64,000 nucleotides of DNA from Onion yellows phytoplasma OY-M. Lineage in GTDB: Bacteria; Bacillota_I; Bacilli_A; Acholeplasmatales; Acholeplasmataceae. The translations under genes and the position numbers were made by a program. Position 1 is the stretch's first letter. Each line of letters opens with the position of its first letter. The stretch lies in assembly GCA_000009845.1 (NCBI GenBank), contig AP006628.2:310001-374000 (forward strand), read 5' to 3'. The notes under the pieces are model-generated. The model was not told the DNA's origin, made no database searches, and saw only the letters and a list, made by a program, of their open reading frames with translations. Positions 9,165-20,451 of this stretch are shown piece after piece.

Positions 9165-10052
9165 ATGAAAGCATTTAATTGGTTTCCTGGTCATATGAAA
9201 AAAACTTTTGACCAAATTAAAAATAATTTATCCTTGGTTGATATTGTTTTAGTAATTTTGGATGCAAGAATTCCTCTTTCAAGCCTCAATTCTCAAATTT
9301 TTTCTTTAATTAACCAACGCCAAAAACCCCTCCTTATTTTGCTAAATAAATTTTCTTTAACTGATCCTTGTAAAATCAATAATTTTATCGCTAATTATCA
9401 CAAAAAACAAATTCCTGTTTTAACAATTGATGCTATCAAATCCCCTAAACTTCAAGAAATATATCAAAAAGCTTTAACAACAATCAAAGCCAAAAATCCC
9501 CTTTTTAAATCTAGAAGAATAGCAACCCAAACTCCCAACATTAAAGCTATGATTGTAGGAACTCCCAATGTTGGCAAATCAACTTTAATTAACAGTTTTG
9601 CCCAAAAAAAAGTTTTAAAAACAGCTAATTTAGCAGGCACTACCAAACGCATTCAATGGATTGACATTGCTAAACCCAATATCCAGTTTTTGGATACTCC
9701 AGGAGTTTTGTGGCACAATTTTTCTGATCCTCGCATAAGTTTGGCATTAGCACTTGCAGGCTGCTTTAAAGATTCCATTTTACCTTTAGAAAAATTAGGT
9801 ATTCACGCACTTTGCTATCTTATAAAACATTATGGTACCAATTTGCAAAAACGCTTCAATTTAGACCAAAATGACTTATCTAACCCTAATTTAGTTGATA
9901 TTATCGGACAAAAAAGAAATATTTATACTAAAAATCAAAAAGTTGATCAATCTAGAGTTTATCAAATGTTATTGCAAGAAATAAGGCAAGGTAACTTAGG
10001 GAAATTAAATTTTGACTTAGATGTTTTATCTCTCTTTGAAAAACTTTTCTAA
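9165..10052 (+). CDS. rbgA: Ribosome biogenesis GTPase RbgA (YlqF)
   Basis: Circularly permuted GTPase needed for late 50S subunit assembly. It opens with the family signature NWFPGHMKK. The motifs then appear in permuted order: G4 (LLNKFS, about 59-64) before G1 (GTPNVGKST, about 132-140), then G3 (DTPG, about 178-181). The C-terminal helical RNA-binding part is present. Length 295 is normal. The start ATG 9165 is set by the signature at residue 4-12. Confidence 0.95.
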   Translation: MKAFNWFPGHMKKTFDQIKNNLSLVDIVLVILDARIPLSSLNSQIFSLINQRQKPLLILLNKFSLTDPCKINNFIANYHKKQIPVLTIDAIKSPKLQEIYQKALTTIKAKNPLFKSRRIATQTPNIKAMIVGTPNVGKSTLINSFAQKKVLKTANLAGTTKRIQWIDIAKPNIQFLDTPGVLWHNFSDPRISLALALAGCFKDSILPLEKLGIHALCYLIKHYGTNLQKRFNLDQNDLSNPNLVDIIGQKRNIYTKNQKVDQSRVYQMLLQEIRQGNLGKLNFDLDVLSLFEKLF

Positions 10053-10142
10053 AACCCAACCAACCACCAAACCAAAAAATAGAAACGCAAAACAATTAAT
10101 TACCCAAACTAACCATATCTTTTAATTGAGGGAGCCCAAAAA

Positions 10143-12086
10143 ATGAAATCAAAAGTTATTATAGTAGAATCTCCTGCTAAAACCAAAACTTTAAGCCGTT
10201 TTTTAAATGACGAATTTTTAATTTTATCTTCCAAAGGTCATATTAGAGATTTGTCGCTAAAAGGAAAAGACAGAATGGGAATTGACATCGAAAAAGGATT
10301 TATTCCTAAATACAGCATTATCAAAGAAAAAGACAATATCGTAGAAACTCTTATCCAAAAAACTAAAGGCAAAGAAGTGCTATTAGCAACCGATCCTGAT
10401 CGCGAAGGAGAAGCAATTGCTTGGCATTTATCACAAATTCTTAATTTAGACCCCCAAAAAACTAATAGAATTGTTTTTCGAGAAATTACCAAAGAAGCAG
10501 TCTTAAAAGCTTTGCAACAACCTCGCAAAATCGATGAACTATTAGTGTTTTCACAAGAAACTCGCAGAATGCTAGACCGTATTATTGGGTTTAAACTGTC
10601 GCGTTTGGTAAGGAGACTCAAATCACAATCAGCAGGAAGAGTGCAATCAGTTGCCCTTAAATTAATTGTTGATTTAGAAGAAAAAATAAAAGCTTTTGTC
10701 CCTGAAGAATACTATATTATTACTGCTTTTTTTAAAGATTTTCAAGCAGAATACCAAAATCCTTACAAAGGCAAAACCAAAGCCAAAGAAGCTTTTAAAA
10801 TTGTCCAACAAATCACAGATAAACCCTTTTTAGTTAAAGAATTAAAACAAAAAGAAGCCAAACAATCACCCAAACCACCCTTTATTACATCTACCCTGCA
10901 ACAAGAAGCCATCAACAGCCTAAATATAACTTCTAATCAAGTTATGAGAGTTGCTCAAAAACTTTATGAAGGAGTTGATATTTTAGGTGAATCTATAGGG
11001 TTAATTACTTATATGAGAACAGATTCGCAAAGACTTGCAGACAGCTTTGTTAAAGATGCTCAAAAATTAATTAAAACACAATATGGCAAAGAATATTTAG
11101 GTACTTACAAAACCAATAAAAAAGCTCAGTCGCAAGACGCTCACGAAGCTATAAGACCCACTGATTTATCCAAAACGCCTGAAAGCCTAGCCCCTCATCT
11201 TGATAAATACGAAAATAAACTCTATAAACTTATTTATCAAAGAACTTTGGCTTCTTTAATGACACCTGCCATATTTCAAAAAACCCAAGTTTTTTTTGAA
11301 GTTGCAAACCATCTTTTTTTAACTGAAGGTTTGATAAAAACTTTCGATGGCTATCAAAAAATTTTGCAAGATGGCACCAAAGACAAAATTATTCCTTCCT
11401 TTAAATTAAATGAAACTTATTTGCCTCAAGAAATCCAAAATTTACAAAAATTTACTAATCCTCCAGCACGCTTTTCTGAATCCACTTTGATTAAAACTTT
11501 AGAAAAACTAAATATTGGAAGGCCTTCTACTTACTCTCAAATCATTTTTACCCTCAAAAAAAGAATTTATGTTGATTTAGTAGAAAAACGTTTTGTTCCT
11601 ACCGAACAAGGAATTTTGACTGCTAAAAACTTAGAATTGTTTTTCAAACAAATTATTGATGTTAAATATACTGCCAAAATGGAAGAAAATTTAGATAAAA
11701 TCTCTTCAGGATTAGTTAATAATAAAGAATTATTGCAAGAATTTTATGATGCTTTCAAACAACTTTATCAAATAGCCGATCAAAAATTAGAAAAACCAAA
11801 AGATATCGAAACCGATCAAAAATGTAATTTATGCAATGCCCCTTTACTCATCAAAAAAGGACGCTATGGTATTTTTTTAGGTTGTAGTCGCTTTCCTGAA
11901 TGTAAAAATATTGTTTCTTTAAAAGAAAAATCAAGTTCTGTAGAAACAAATCCTTCTATGCAAACCGATCAAAAATGTAATTTATGCAACGCTCCTTTAC
12001 TCATCAAAAAAGGACGCTATGGTAATTTTTTAGGTTGCAGTCGCTTTCCTGAATGTAAAAATATTGTTAAAATTAAAAAAACTTAA
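10143..12086 (+). CDS. topA: DNA topoisomerase I
   Basis: Type IA topoisomerase that relaxes negative supercoils. The N-terminal TOPRIM domain shows VESPAKTKTL (about 8-17) and the metal motif DPDREGEA (about 84-91). The catalytic tyrosine is Tyr290 in GLITYMRTDS. The core motif RFSESTLIKTLE and a following PSTY are present. Two C-terminal C4 zinc ribbons (about residues 561-590 and 611-640) share nearly identical sequence, CNLCNAPLLIKKGRYG, at protein and DNA level. Length 647 is near that of Bacillus TopA with fewer zinc ribbons. AGGGAGCC lies upstream. Confidence 0.96.
   Translation: MKSKVIIVESPAKTKTLSRFLNDEFLILSSKGHIRDLSLKGKDRMGIDIEKGFIPKYSIIKEKDNIVETLIQKTKGKEVLLATDPDREGEAIAWHLSQILNLDPQKTNRIVFREITKEAVLKALQQPRKIDELLVFSQETRRMLDRIIGFKLSRLVRRLKSQSAGRVQSVALKLIVDLEEKIKAFVPEEYYIITAFFKDFQAEYQNPYKGKTKAKEAFKIVQQITDKPFLVKELKQKEAKQSPKPPFITSTLQQEAINSLNITSNQVMRVAQKLYEGVDILGESIGLITYMRTDSQRLADSFVKDAQKLIKTQYGKEYLGTYKTNKKAQSQDAHEAIRPTDLSKTPESLAPHLDKYENKLYKLIYQRTLASLMTPAIFQKTQVFFEVANHLFLTEGLIKTFDGYQKILQDGTKDKIIPSFKLNETYLPQEIQNLQKFTNPPARFSESTLIKTLEKLNIGRPSTYSQIIFTLKKRIYVDLVEKRFVPTEQGILTAKNLELFFKQIIDVKYTAKMEENLDKISSGLVNNKELLQEFYDAFKQLYQIADQKLEKPKDIETDQKCNLCNAPLLIKKGRYGIFLGCSRFPECKNIVSLKEKSSSVETNPSMQTDQKCNLCNAPLLIKKGRYGNFLGCSRFPECKNIVKIKKT
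11811..12068 (+). repeat. Direct repeat within topA encoding the two zinc ribbons
   Basis: Two 105-bp copies (11811-11915 and 11964-12068, period 153 bp) differ at only about four bases. This indicates recent duplication or gene conversion of the zinc-ribbon module. Confidence 0.85.
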
Positions 12087-12153
12087 GTTTTTTCAATGAA
12101 AAACATAAAAAATTTATTTCATATTTACAATATTTTCAAGTCATTTATATAAC

Positions 12154-12188
12154 AAAAAAGACTATCGATTGATAGTCTTTTTTAATTT
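12154..12188. terminator. Bidirectional terminator between topA and the MATE gene
   Basis: AAAAAAGACTATC (12154-12166) pairs with GATAGTCTTTTTT (12171-12183). A-run and T-run on either side serve both converging genes. Confidence 0.85.
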
Positions 12189-12194
12189 ATGAAT

Positions 12195-13790
12195 TTATTT
12201 AAAACTTTTTGGTTGCTTTTCCTTTTTTAATTTATATACAAAACGAACACATACAAAAACCATAAACATTAACATAATGAAATTAGCACTGAAATTGGCA
12301 AATCCATATGCATTATTTATTTTAATGCTTGTTTTTTCTTCATTTCCAAACCAAACATTTCTAAAGAAATAAAGGGCAGGTATTCTGAAAAGAAAAACAC
12401 GACCAAAACTTAACAACAAATCATATTTAGGTTGTTTAGCTGCAATTAAGAAAGTAGAAAAAACTTCTAATTGATTAGTTAATAGACAAGTTGTTAAAAG
12501 AGCACCCAACAAAAAGGACTTAAATTCTGGGTTTTTTGCATGAAACATATCTAATGTCATTTGGTCTTTTTTTTCTTTGCCTAAATTTTTAAAAAATAAG
12601 CATAAATCATCACCAAAACCAAGCCCACAATATTCTTTAGGAGCACAAATTAAATAAGTAACTGCAAATACTAAAAAACAACAAAATGAGACAAGCATTA
12701 AAGTTTTAATTGCTCTTTTGTTATTTTTGTTCCCTAAGTTTTCAGAAACAATCATTAATTGTCCTTCTTTTAACGAAAACGATATTTGAGCAAATAAAGT
12801 AATAATGCTATCAGCAACTCCAATTGCACCTAAGCCGCCCAAACCTTTAAATTCGAAAGGAGTTCCAGCTAAAAATGGTTTATCAAATGTGCTATCTACC
12901 ATAAATAAGGTAAACATTCTTCCGCCTTCATAAATAAATTTGCCTATTGTTAAAGTAATACTTAATTTCAAAATAGTTTTAAGTAATTTTTTGTCTTGGA
13001 AAAAAGTTTTAAAAGAAAAATCGCCTAAACTTAAAAATAAAGGATTTTTTTTGTTAAAAAGAGTGAAAAAAGCAACTATTGTAATAAATAAATAAGCAAG
13101 ACATGAAGCTGTTTGCAACCCTAAAACATTGGGACACAACGCTTCTAAACCAATGACTTTGATGCCAAAACATAAAGTACTTAATCCAATTTTTAAACCC
13201 ATCATAATACAGTTTAGAACCAAAATTTTTTTAAGTTTTCCCAAAATTCTTTCAATTCCTAAAAAGAAAACATTAATAGCAGCTAAAATAGTGCCCAACA
13301 TTTGTAATCTAAAAGCGTTAATGCAAAGATTTTTTTCCTCAGTTGTTATTGCCTTTGGTACTCCGTTAATTACTTTTTCCTTTAAAAAAAGACTACAAAT
13401 AGGGCTGGAAAAACCAATCATAACACAAGCTACAACCAAACTTACTATGAATAACAAAACAAAAACGCTAGATGCTATTTTACGAGCTTTTAAAGATTTG
13501 ACATTTTTATTTTTACCCACTTCGCGCGAAATTAATGCAACTCCTGTAATTCCTAAACAAACTCCTACTGCTTCTACAATGCTTTGAGCGGATTTGGAAA
13601 ATTGAATGTAGCTTTGGGTTGCTCCTTCTAGACCAGCTCCAAAAAAAGTATCAACACTACCGAAACAAGCTTTAAAAACATTAAAAACAATAATAGGCAA
13701 AGAAATAATCCATAAAGCTTTTAATAAGTTTCCCTCCAAAACAAGCCTACTTATTTTATCTTTTTTATTAATTACTTTGTTTTTCGTCAT
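12195..13790 (-). CDS. MATE-family efflux transporter
   Basis: A polytopic membrane protein of 531 residues, about 12 hydrophobic helices in two halves, as in MATE/NorM exporters. It starts with EGNLLKALWIISLPIIVFN, the family's first helix. It has the typical VGVCLGITGVALISREVGKN segment (about 95-115), where family members carry a small-residue-rich helix followed by a Arg/Glu-containing loop. A large loop containing several Cys (about 375-400) is unusual. Substrate is unknown; MATE proteins export cationic compounds by Na+ or H+ exchange. It ends at the shared terminator with topA and stands alone. A related gene lies at 15961. Confidence 0.85.
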   Translation of the reverse strand: MTKNKVINKKDKISRLVLEGNLLKALWIISLPIIVFNVFKACFGSVDTFFGAGLEGATQSYIQFSKSAQSIVEAVGVCLGITGVALISREVGKNKNVKSLKARKIASSVFVLLFIVSLVVACVMIGFSSPICSLFLKEKVINGVPKAITTEEKNLCINAFRLQMLGTILAAINVFFLGIERILGKLKKILVLNCIMMGLKIGLSTLCFGIKVIGLEALCPNVLGLQTASCLAYLFITIVAFFTLFNKKNPLFLSLGDFSFKTFFQDKKLLKTILKLSITLTIGKFIYEGGRMFTLFMVDSTFDKPFLAGTPFEFKGLGGLGAIGVADSIITLFAQISFSLKEGQLMIVSENLGNKNNKRAIKTLMLVSFCCFLVFAVTYLICAPKEYCGLGFGDDLCLFFKNLGKEKKDQMTLDMFHAKNPEFKSFLLGALLTTCLLTNQLEVFSTFLIAAKQPKYDLLLSFGRVFLFRIPALYFFRNVWFGNEEKTSIKINNAYGFANFSANFIMLMFMVFVCVRFVYKLKKEKQPKSFK

Positions 13791-14838
13791 TTATTTAAAA
13801 AACCTTCCTTTTGATTTGAAATTAATTGAAATAAATTGATAAATTATTATATTTATTTTTATTGCATTTGTTGTGCAAAAAAGTATAAATTTAAAAAACA
13901 AATGGCAGTTATTTTTTGCAGTTTTAAAAGTGTTTGTTTGTATCTTTTTTGTCAAGGTAAAAATTAATTATTTTTCAAACAAACATTTTTGCCTTTATTT
14001 TAAGGATTTGTAATTAAGGATTTTTAAAGGTTTTCAAAAAAAGATTTTAGGTTTAATTGGTTAAAGTTTTTGTTTTCTTTTAGCAATCATTTGATGAAAA
14101 AACATAACAAAAAAATGCTTATTAAATCTAAAATAACTGCAAATTGTTTTCTTAACTACTCTTTAAGTATAACATATAAAAAAATAAGTGTTAATATTTT
14201 TGCTACTCCCAAAGATAAAAAACAACTAAAAAAAGGAAATCCAAATCCAAAAAGCTAATAAAATTATTCCAAAAAAACAACTTCATTATTTTTTTGAAAA
14301 CTTATTTTTCAATTGTTTTATTTATTTTAGCCAATAAATATTTGTTGCAATATTTTGTTTTATTTTGCGAAAAAGCCCCCAATATCACAAAATTTTTACA
14401 AAAAGAACAAAAATAATACGTTTTAATTGCAATATTTGATTAAATCGTATACAATTTAAATGTAGCTGTTAATAAATCAAAAAATTCTAAGACTAGCATA
14501 AAAAGTTTTTTCATAAAAATTTTCATAAAAAAAGATTAGTTGGTTTTTGAAATACCTAAAAATTTACTTAAAATAATAATTTATAATTTGGATAAAGACA
14601 CAAAAAAGACAGTTAAAACAAAAACCAAACTAATCATATTATATTTTATTATTTTTTTTAAACGCTTTGGAACTTTTTCAAGTACACTATTTTTTTACTT
14701 ATTAACATTTAACAACTATTTATTTCATTTATTTTAATTTTGACTCGCGCACTCGGATTTATTAAAAAACATTCATCAAACTAATCATTTAACAATATTT
14801 ACAATATTTCAAAAATATAAAGGAGACTTAATTTTAAA
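13791..14838. other. 1-kb stretch without a supported gene
   Basis: Upstream of the minus-strand MATE gene and of pfkA. Short frames at 14070-14258 and 14540-14737 have no ribosome-binding site and a composition like spacer. Minus-strand readings give hydrophobic fragments broken by stops, which could be the remains of a membrane-protein gene, but I cannot assign one. AAAGGAGAC just before 14839 belongs to pfkA. Confidence 0.5.
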
Positions 14839-15837
14839 ATGAAAAATGAAAACCAAAAAGCAAAAACAAAAACAAAAGAAAACAAAAAAATTGCTGTGTT
14901 AACTTCAGGCGGCGATGCTCCTGGAATGAATGCAGCTATTCGTGCTTTAGTTTTTGAAAGCGCTAAACAAGGATTTGAAGTTTTCGGCGTAAAAGATGGT
15001 TATTTAGGACTTTTTAATAACCAAATCGAAATCTTAAATCCTCAAACATTTCCTCGTGTTCTTAATGTGTCTGGTACTTTTTTGGGAACTTCTCGTTTTT
15101 TAGATTTTCAAAATAATTTAGATGTTCGCAAGCAATGCGCCCAAAATTTAAAAACTTTAGGAATTGATAAATTAGTTGTAATTGGTGGTGATGGTTCTTA
15201 TAAAGGAGCATCCAAATTGCACGAACTTGGCATCAAATGCGTAGGACTGCCAGCCACCATTGACAATGATATTTGTGCCACTGATTTTACTATTGGATTT
15301 AGCACTGCTCTCAATAATATTGTAGATGCCATTGAAAAATTGCGCGATACTTCTGTTTCTCACAACCGATGCAGTATTATTGAAGTGATGGGACGCCACA
15401 AAGGGGATTTGGCTTTATTTGGTGGACTTGCTGCAGGAGCAGACGTTATTGTTACTCGCGAAAATCTTTTATCCCAAAAAACTATTTGCCAAAAAATTAA
15501 ATCTTTGCGCCAAGCAAACCAAAGACATGCTATTGTAGTTGTCACTGAACATATTTTTGATGTTGCAAGTTTAGCCAAAGAGGTAGAAAATTACAGTGGT
15601 TTCGAAACTAGAGCCCAAGTTTTAGGACACATTCAAAGAGGTGGTAAACCAACTGCAGAAGATCTAGTCCTTGCTTTTAGAATGGGAAGTTATGCCGTTT
15701 CTTTATTGCAACAAAACATTTTTAATTGTGCTGTTGGCACTTGCGGACTTAATTTGCATTACACTACTTTTGGTGATCTTTTTGAAAAAACTTATGAAAA
15801 AAATGAATTATTTAATGTAGTAGCTAAATTGTTGTAA
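14839..15837 (+). CDS. pfkA: 6-phosphofructokinase
   Basis: ATP-dependent phosphorylation of fructose 6-phosphate. TSGGDAPGMNAAIRA (about 22-36), GGDGSYKGA (about 115-123) and the catalytic PATIDNDI (about 135-142) are all present, as are MGRHKGDLAL and HIQRGGKPTAEDL. Length 332 against the usual 320; the extra residues are a Lys/Asn-rich N-terminal tail. AAAGGAGAC lies 12 nt upstream of ATG 14839. The next gene, a MATE transporter, follows after 123 bp. Confidence 0.96.
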   Translation: MKNENQKAKTKTKENKKIAVLTSGGDAPGMNAAIRALVFESAKQGFEVFGVKDGYLGLFNNQIEILNPQTFPRVLNVSGTFLGTSRFLDFQNNLDVRKQCAQNLKTLGIDKLVVIGGDGSYKGASKLHELGIKCVGLPATIDNDICATDFTIGFSTALNNIVDAIEKLRDTSVSHNRCSIIEVMGRHKGDLALFGGLAAGADVIVTRENLLSQKTICQKIKSLRQANQRHAIVVVTEHIFDVASLAKEVENYSGFETRAQVLGHIQRGGKPTAEDLVLAFRMGSYAVSLLQQNIFNCAVGTCGLNLHYTTFGDLFEKTYEKNELFNVVAKLL

Positions 15838-15960
15838 AATGATTGTAGAATAAAATATTGTATTTATCAAAATTAATTTTTGTACTTCCAAATCCCAAAC
15901 CCCAAATAAATTACAATTGATTTTGATATAAATACTAAAAAAATAAAACGGAGTATATTT

Positions 15961-17466
15961 ATGTCTATTGAAAAAAATCATTTGCCACACCCTTCCAAAC
16001 CTGCCAACCAAACCCCTAAATCATTTAAAAGACCTATTTGGATCAATTTAATTATTCTTACTTTTCCCATTGCTATTTATTTGTTATTTCAACAATTATC
16101 CGTATCCATTGATTTTTATATTATTGGGAACCAACCCAATTCCAGCACCAATTTAGATAAAACCATCTCTTATATGGCACAAATTAAAAAAATTTTGCAA
16201 AGTGTTGCTATAGCTTTAGGTGGAGCAGGTGTTATTTTAGTAGCTAGAGAATACAAAAAAAAGAATTTTACTAAAGCCAAACAATACGCTACCCTAGCTT
16301 TTTTATTGGCAATTATTTCTTCTTTATTCTTTTTAGTGGTTTTGGGTTTAGGTGTCCTTTTACCAGCTCCATTTGGAGATATATTTTTAAATAAAAGTTA
16401 TCATAGCCAAAATGGACTTACATATTATTATCTTATTTTAATTACTTTTGTAGCTATTACTATGAATGCAGTTTTTATTGGATTAGAACGCGCCAAGGAA
16501 AAAACTAGATTTGTCTTAATCCTTAATATTTGTCTTATTATTACAAGAATTAGTATTTCTTTTGCTTTTAAAGCAATCAAACAAAATCAAGTTAATTTAA
16601 TTGATTTAGCCCTAGCTGATTTAATTGCTAATTTATTGCTTACTTTGGTAACTTTTTATTGTATGTTTAGTTCTAAAAATATTTTTAAGTTGCAATTTAA
16701 AAACCTAGTCTTTTCTAAACGAACAGTAAAAACTATCCTGAAATTAGCAGTAACATTAATTATTGCCAAATCTACTTATGAAATTGGTAAACTCATTATT
16801 CTTGCTATGATAGACAGTTATTTTACCAAAGATCAAGAAAACTTAGTAGATATTTTTGGATTTGTTATGGCAGTTAATGGTATTTTTTATGCTATTTCTA
16901 ATTCTTTTGAAGATAGTCAATCTGCTATGGTATCTCAAAGTGTTACTTTTCAAAGCAATAGCAAAACTTTTAAAATCTTTAAAAATGTTGTTGTAATTAC
17001 TCTTATTATAGGAATTATTGGAGTATTTATAAATCAATTTTGTGGTGAACAATTATTGCGTGCCTTAAAACCTGAAAAAGTTTTTACCACACAAAAAATA
17101 ACATCCTTTAAAGAAATCCTTAATTGGGAACAAACTTCTTTGTTTTTTTCTGTATGGACTACTTTAATGATGGGTTATGTCGCATCTTATAAGAAAAATG
17201 CTAATCTTATTTTTGTAATTAATCTTTTAAGAGTTGTTTTAAGAATAACTATTTTATGGTTTTTGCATGACATTTTGCCCCAATTAAAAGATGTTTCAAT
17301 TCCTGATGCTACTCAATGTGGTTTAAGTACTTTTGGAAGCAATATTATTGTCTTTTTGACAACTACTTATTTATTTGTATCTTTTTTGCGTCAAAACAAA
17401 ACCAACCAAACCCCGCGTTTTAAGAAAAATAAAAATAATGCTTTGCAAACCAAAATTATTAAATAA
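15961..17466 (+). CDS. MATE-family efflux transporter, second copy
   Basis: A 501-residue polytopic protein, distantly similar to the one at 12195-13790. The same features are visible: opening helix WINLIILTFPIAIYLLF, then VAIALGGAGVILVAREYKKK (about 80-100), then repeated long hydrophobic helices to the end and a basic Lys/Asn tail. Substrate is unknown. It lies between pfkA and pgi on the same strand; ACGGAG lies before ATG 15961. Its placement amid glycolytic genes may be chance. Confidence 0.82.
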   Translation: MSIEKNHLPHPSKPANQTPKSFKRPIWINLIILTFPIAIYLLFQQLSVSIDFYIIGNQPNSSTNLDKTISYMAQIKKILQSVAIALGGAGVILVAREYKKKNFTKAKQYATLAFLLAIISSLFFLVVLGLGVLLPAPFGDIFLNKSYHSQNGLTYYYLILITFVAITMNAVFIGLERAKEKTRFVLILNICLIITRISISFAFKAIKQNQVNLIDLALADLIANLLLTLVTFYCMFSSKNIFKLQFKNLVFSKRTVKTILKLAVTLIIAKSTYEIGKLIILAMIDSYFTKDQENLVDIFGFVMAVNGIFYAISNSFEDSQSAMVSQSVTFQSNSKTFKIFKNVVVITLIIGIIGVFINQFCGEQLLRALKPEKVFTTQKITSFKEILNWEQTSLFFSVWTTLMMGYVASYKKNANLIFVINLLRVVLRITILWFLHDILPQLKDVSIPDATQCGLSTFGSNIIVFLTTTYLFVSFLRQNKTNQTPRFKKNKNNALQTKIIK

Positions 17467-17588
17467 AAATTAATACAATACTGAAAAACATTTAAAAATA
17501 TTTAAACATTTAATAAATGAGAATAAAATATTTAATAAATTATAACAAAGCACCAAATAATAAATAATAAAAGGAGTAAAATTACACA

Positions 17589-18869
17589 ATGTTGAAATTA
17601 AACCTTGAAGGGATTTATAATTTTTTAGATTGGCACAATTATGCCCAAACTTTTGCCCCTCAAATCAAAGTCATACACCAAAAATTACATCAAGACCAAC
17701 AACTAAAAGAAAAATATTTGGGTTGGTTAGAACTACCCTTACATTTTGATTTCCAAGAACTTGAAAAAATGAAACAACTAAAAAATTCCCACCCCAATTT
17801 AGATGTTTTAGTAGTAATTGGCATTGGAGGCTCTTATTTGGGAGCCAAAGCAGGAATTGAATTTTTGCAAACGCCCTTTAAAAAAACTAAGCCAGAAATT
17901 CTTTTTGCAGGTCATCAAGCATCAGGCAATTACTTAACTAATTTGCTCCATTATCTTAAAGACAAAAATTGGGCAATTAATGTTATTTCAAAATCAGGTA
18001 TCACTTTGGAACCAGCCCTTGCTTTTAGAATCTTGAAAAAAGAAATAGAAGAAAAATACGGCAAACAACTTGCCAAAAATCGTATTTTTGTAACCACTGA
18101 CAGCCAAAAAGGCGTTTTGTTAAATTTAGCCCTTAAAGAAGGTTATCAAACATTTGTTATTCCTGATTCTGTGGGTGGAAGATTTAGTGTTTTTACAAGC
18201 GTAGGCATCCTTCCTTTTGTTTTTGCTAATTTAGATGTTGTCTCAATGATGAAAGGCGCTTTGCAAGCTTATCACGACACTTTTCAAGAAGACCTTTTTC
18301 AAAATCAAGCCTATCAGTACGCTTTAGCAAGGTATTTGCTTCACACCCAACAAAACAAAAAAATGGAACTATTGGTAAGTTACGAACCGCATCTCCTTTC
18401 TTTTTCGGAATGGTGGAAACAATTATTTGCTGAATCTGAGGGCAAAGAAGAAAAAGGGCTTTTTGTAGGAGCCACCAACAATTCTACTGATCTACATTCC
18501 TTAGGGCAATTTATCCAAGAAGGCACCAAAATGCTTTTTGAAACAGTTTTAAATGTTACATCAATAAAAGATGATTGCGTTGTTCCTCACATTCCAAACG
18601 AACTTGATAATCTTAATTATGTAGCTGGAAAAACTTATTCACAAATTAATCAAAAAATTCTTCAAGCCACTAAACAAGCCCACATTGAAGGCAAAGTTCC
18701 TAATTTAGAAATTGTCATTCCTACTTTGGATGCATATCATTTTGGATATTTAGCGTATTTTTTCCAAAAAGCTTGTGCAATGTCAGGTTCGTTGTTAGGA
18801 ATTAACCCTTTTAATCAACCCGGAGTAGAAATATACAAACAAAAAATGTTTGCTTTATTAAAGTCATAA
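17589..18869 (+). CDS. pgi: Glucose-6-phosphate isomerase
   Basis: Interconverts glucose 6-phosphate and fructose 6-phosphate. GIGGSYLGAKA (about 78-88), SKSGITLEPALAF (about 137-149), the PGI signature GGRFSVFTSVGILP (about 196-209) and the C-terminal NPFNQPGVEIYK with catalytic residues are present. Length 426 is the short form seen in Firmicutes and Mollicutes. AAAGGAG lies upstream of ATG 17589. Confidence 0.96.
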   Translation: MLKLNLEGIYNFLDWHNYAQTFAPQIKVIHQKLHQDQQLKEKYLGWLELPLHFDFQELEKMKQLKNSHPNLDVLVVIGIGGSYLGAKAGIEFLQTPFKKTKPEILFAGHQASGNYLTNLLHYLKDKNWAINVISKSGITLEPALAFRILKKEIEEKYGKQLAKNRIFVTTDSQKGVLLNLALKEGYQTFVIPDSVGGRFSVFTSVGILPFVFANLDVVSMMKGALQAYHDTFQEDLFQNQAYQYALARYLLHTQQNKKMELLVSYEPHLLSFSEWWKQLFAESEGKEEKGLFVGATNNSTDLHSLGQFIQEGTKMLFETVLNVTSIKDDCVVPHIPNELDNLNYVAGKTYSQINQKILQATKQAHIEGKVPNLEIVIPTLDAYHFGYLAYFFQKACAMSGSLLGINPFNQPGVEIYKQKMFALLKS

Positions 18870-18938
18870 TTGCAATTATTACAAAAATATTCATTTATTA
18901 CACATTAAAATACATTTTTTAGCAAAAAACCATTATAA

Positions 18939-20330
<1,392 letters not shown>

Positions 20331-20451
20331 ATCCCAATTAAACAAAAAACAAAAGTGATTTTAATAATACAAACAATACAAAAACAAAATAACATTATTA
20401 TTGACAAGACCATCGTTTAAGATGTTCTTTTGAGGTAAGGAGTTTGGGAAT

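Noticed and set aside
13129-13587. Plus-strand 152-codon frame opposite the MATE gene
   Set aside because: Opposite-strand shadow of a clear membrane-protein gene; no start signal.
14070-14737. Two short plus-strand frames (62 and 65 codons) in the 1-kb gap
   Set aside because: No ribosome-binding site, composition of spacer, no recognisable domain.
20401-20423. TTGACA-type promoter upstream of gpmI
   Set aside because: TTGACA is present at 20401 but no -10 element lies at suitable spacing before the ribosome-binding site.
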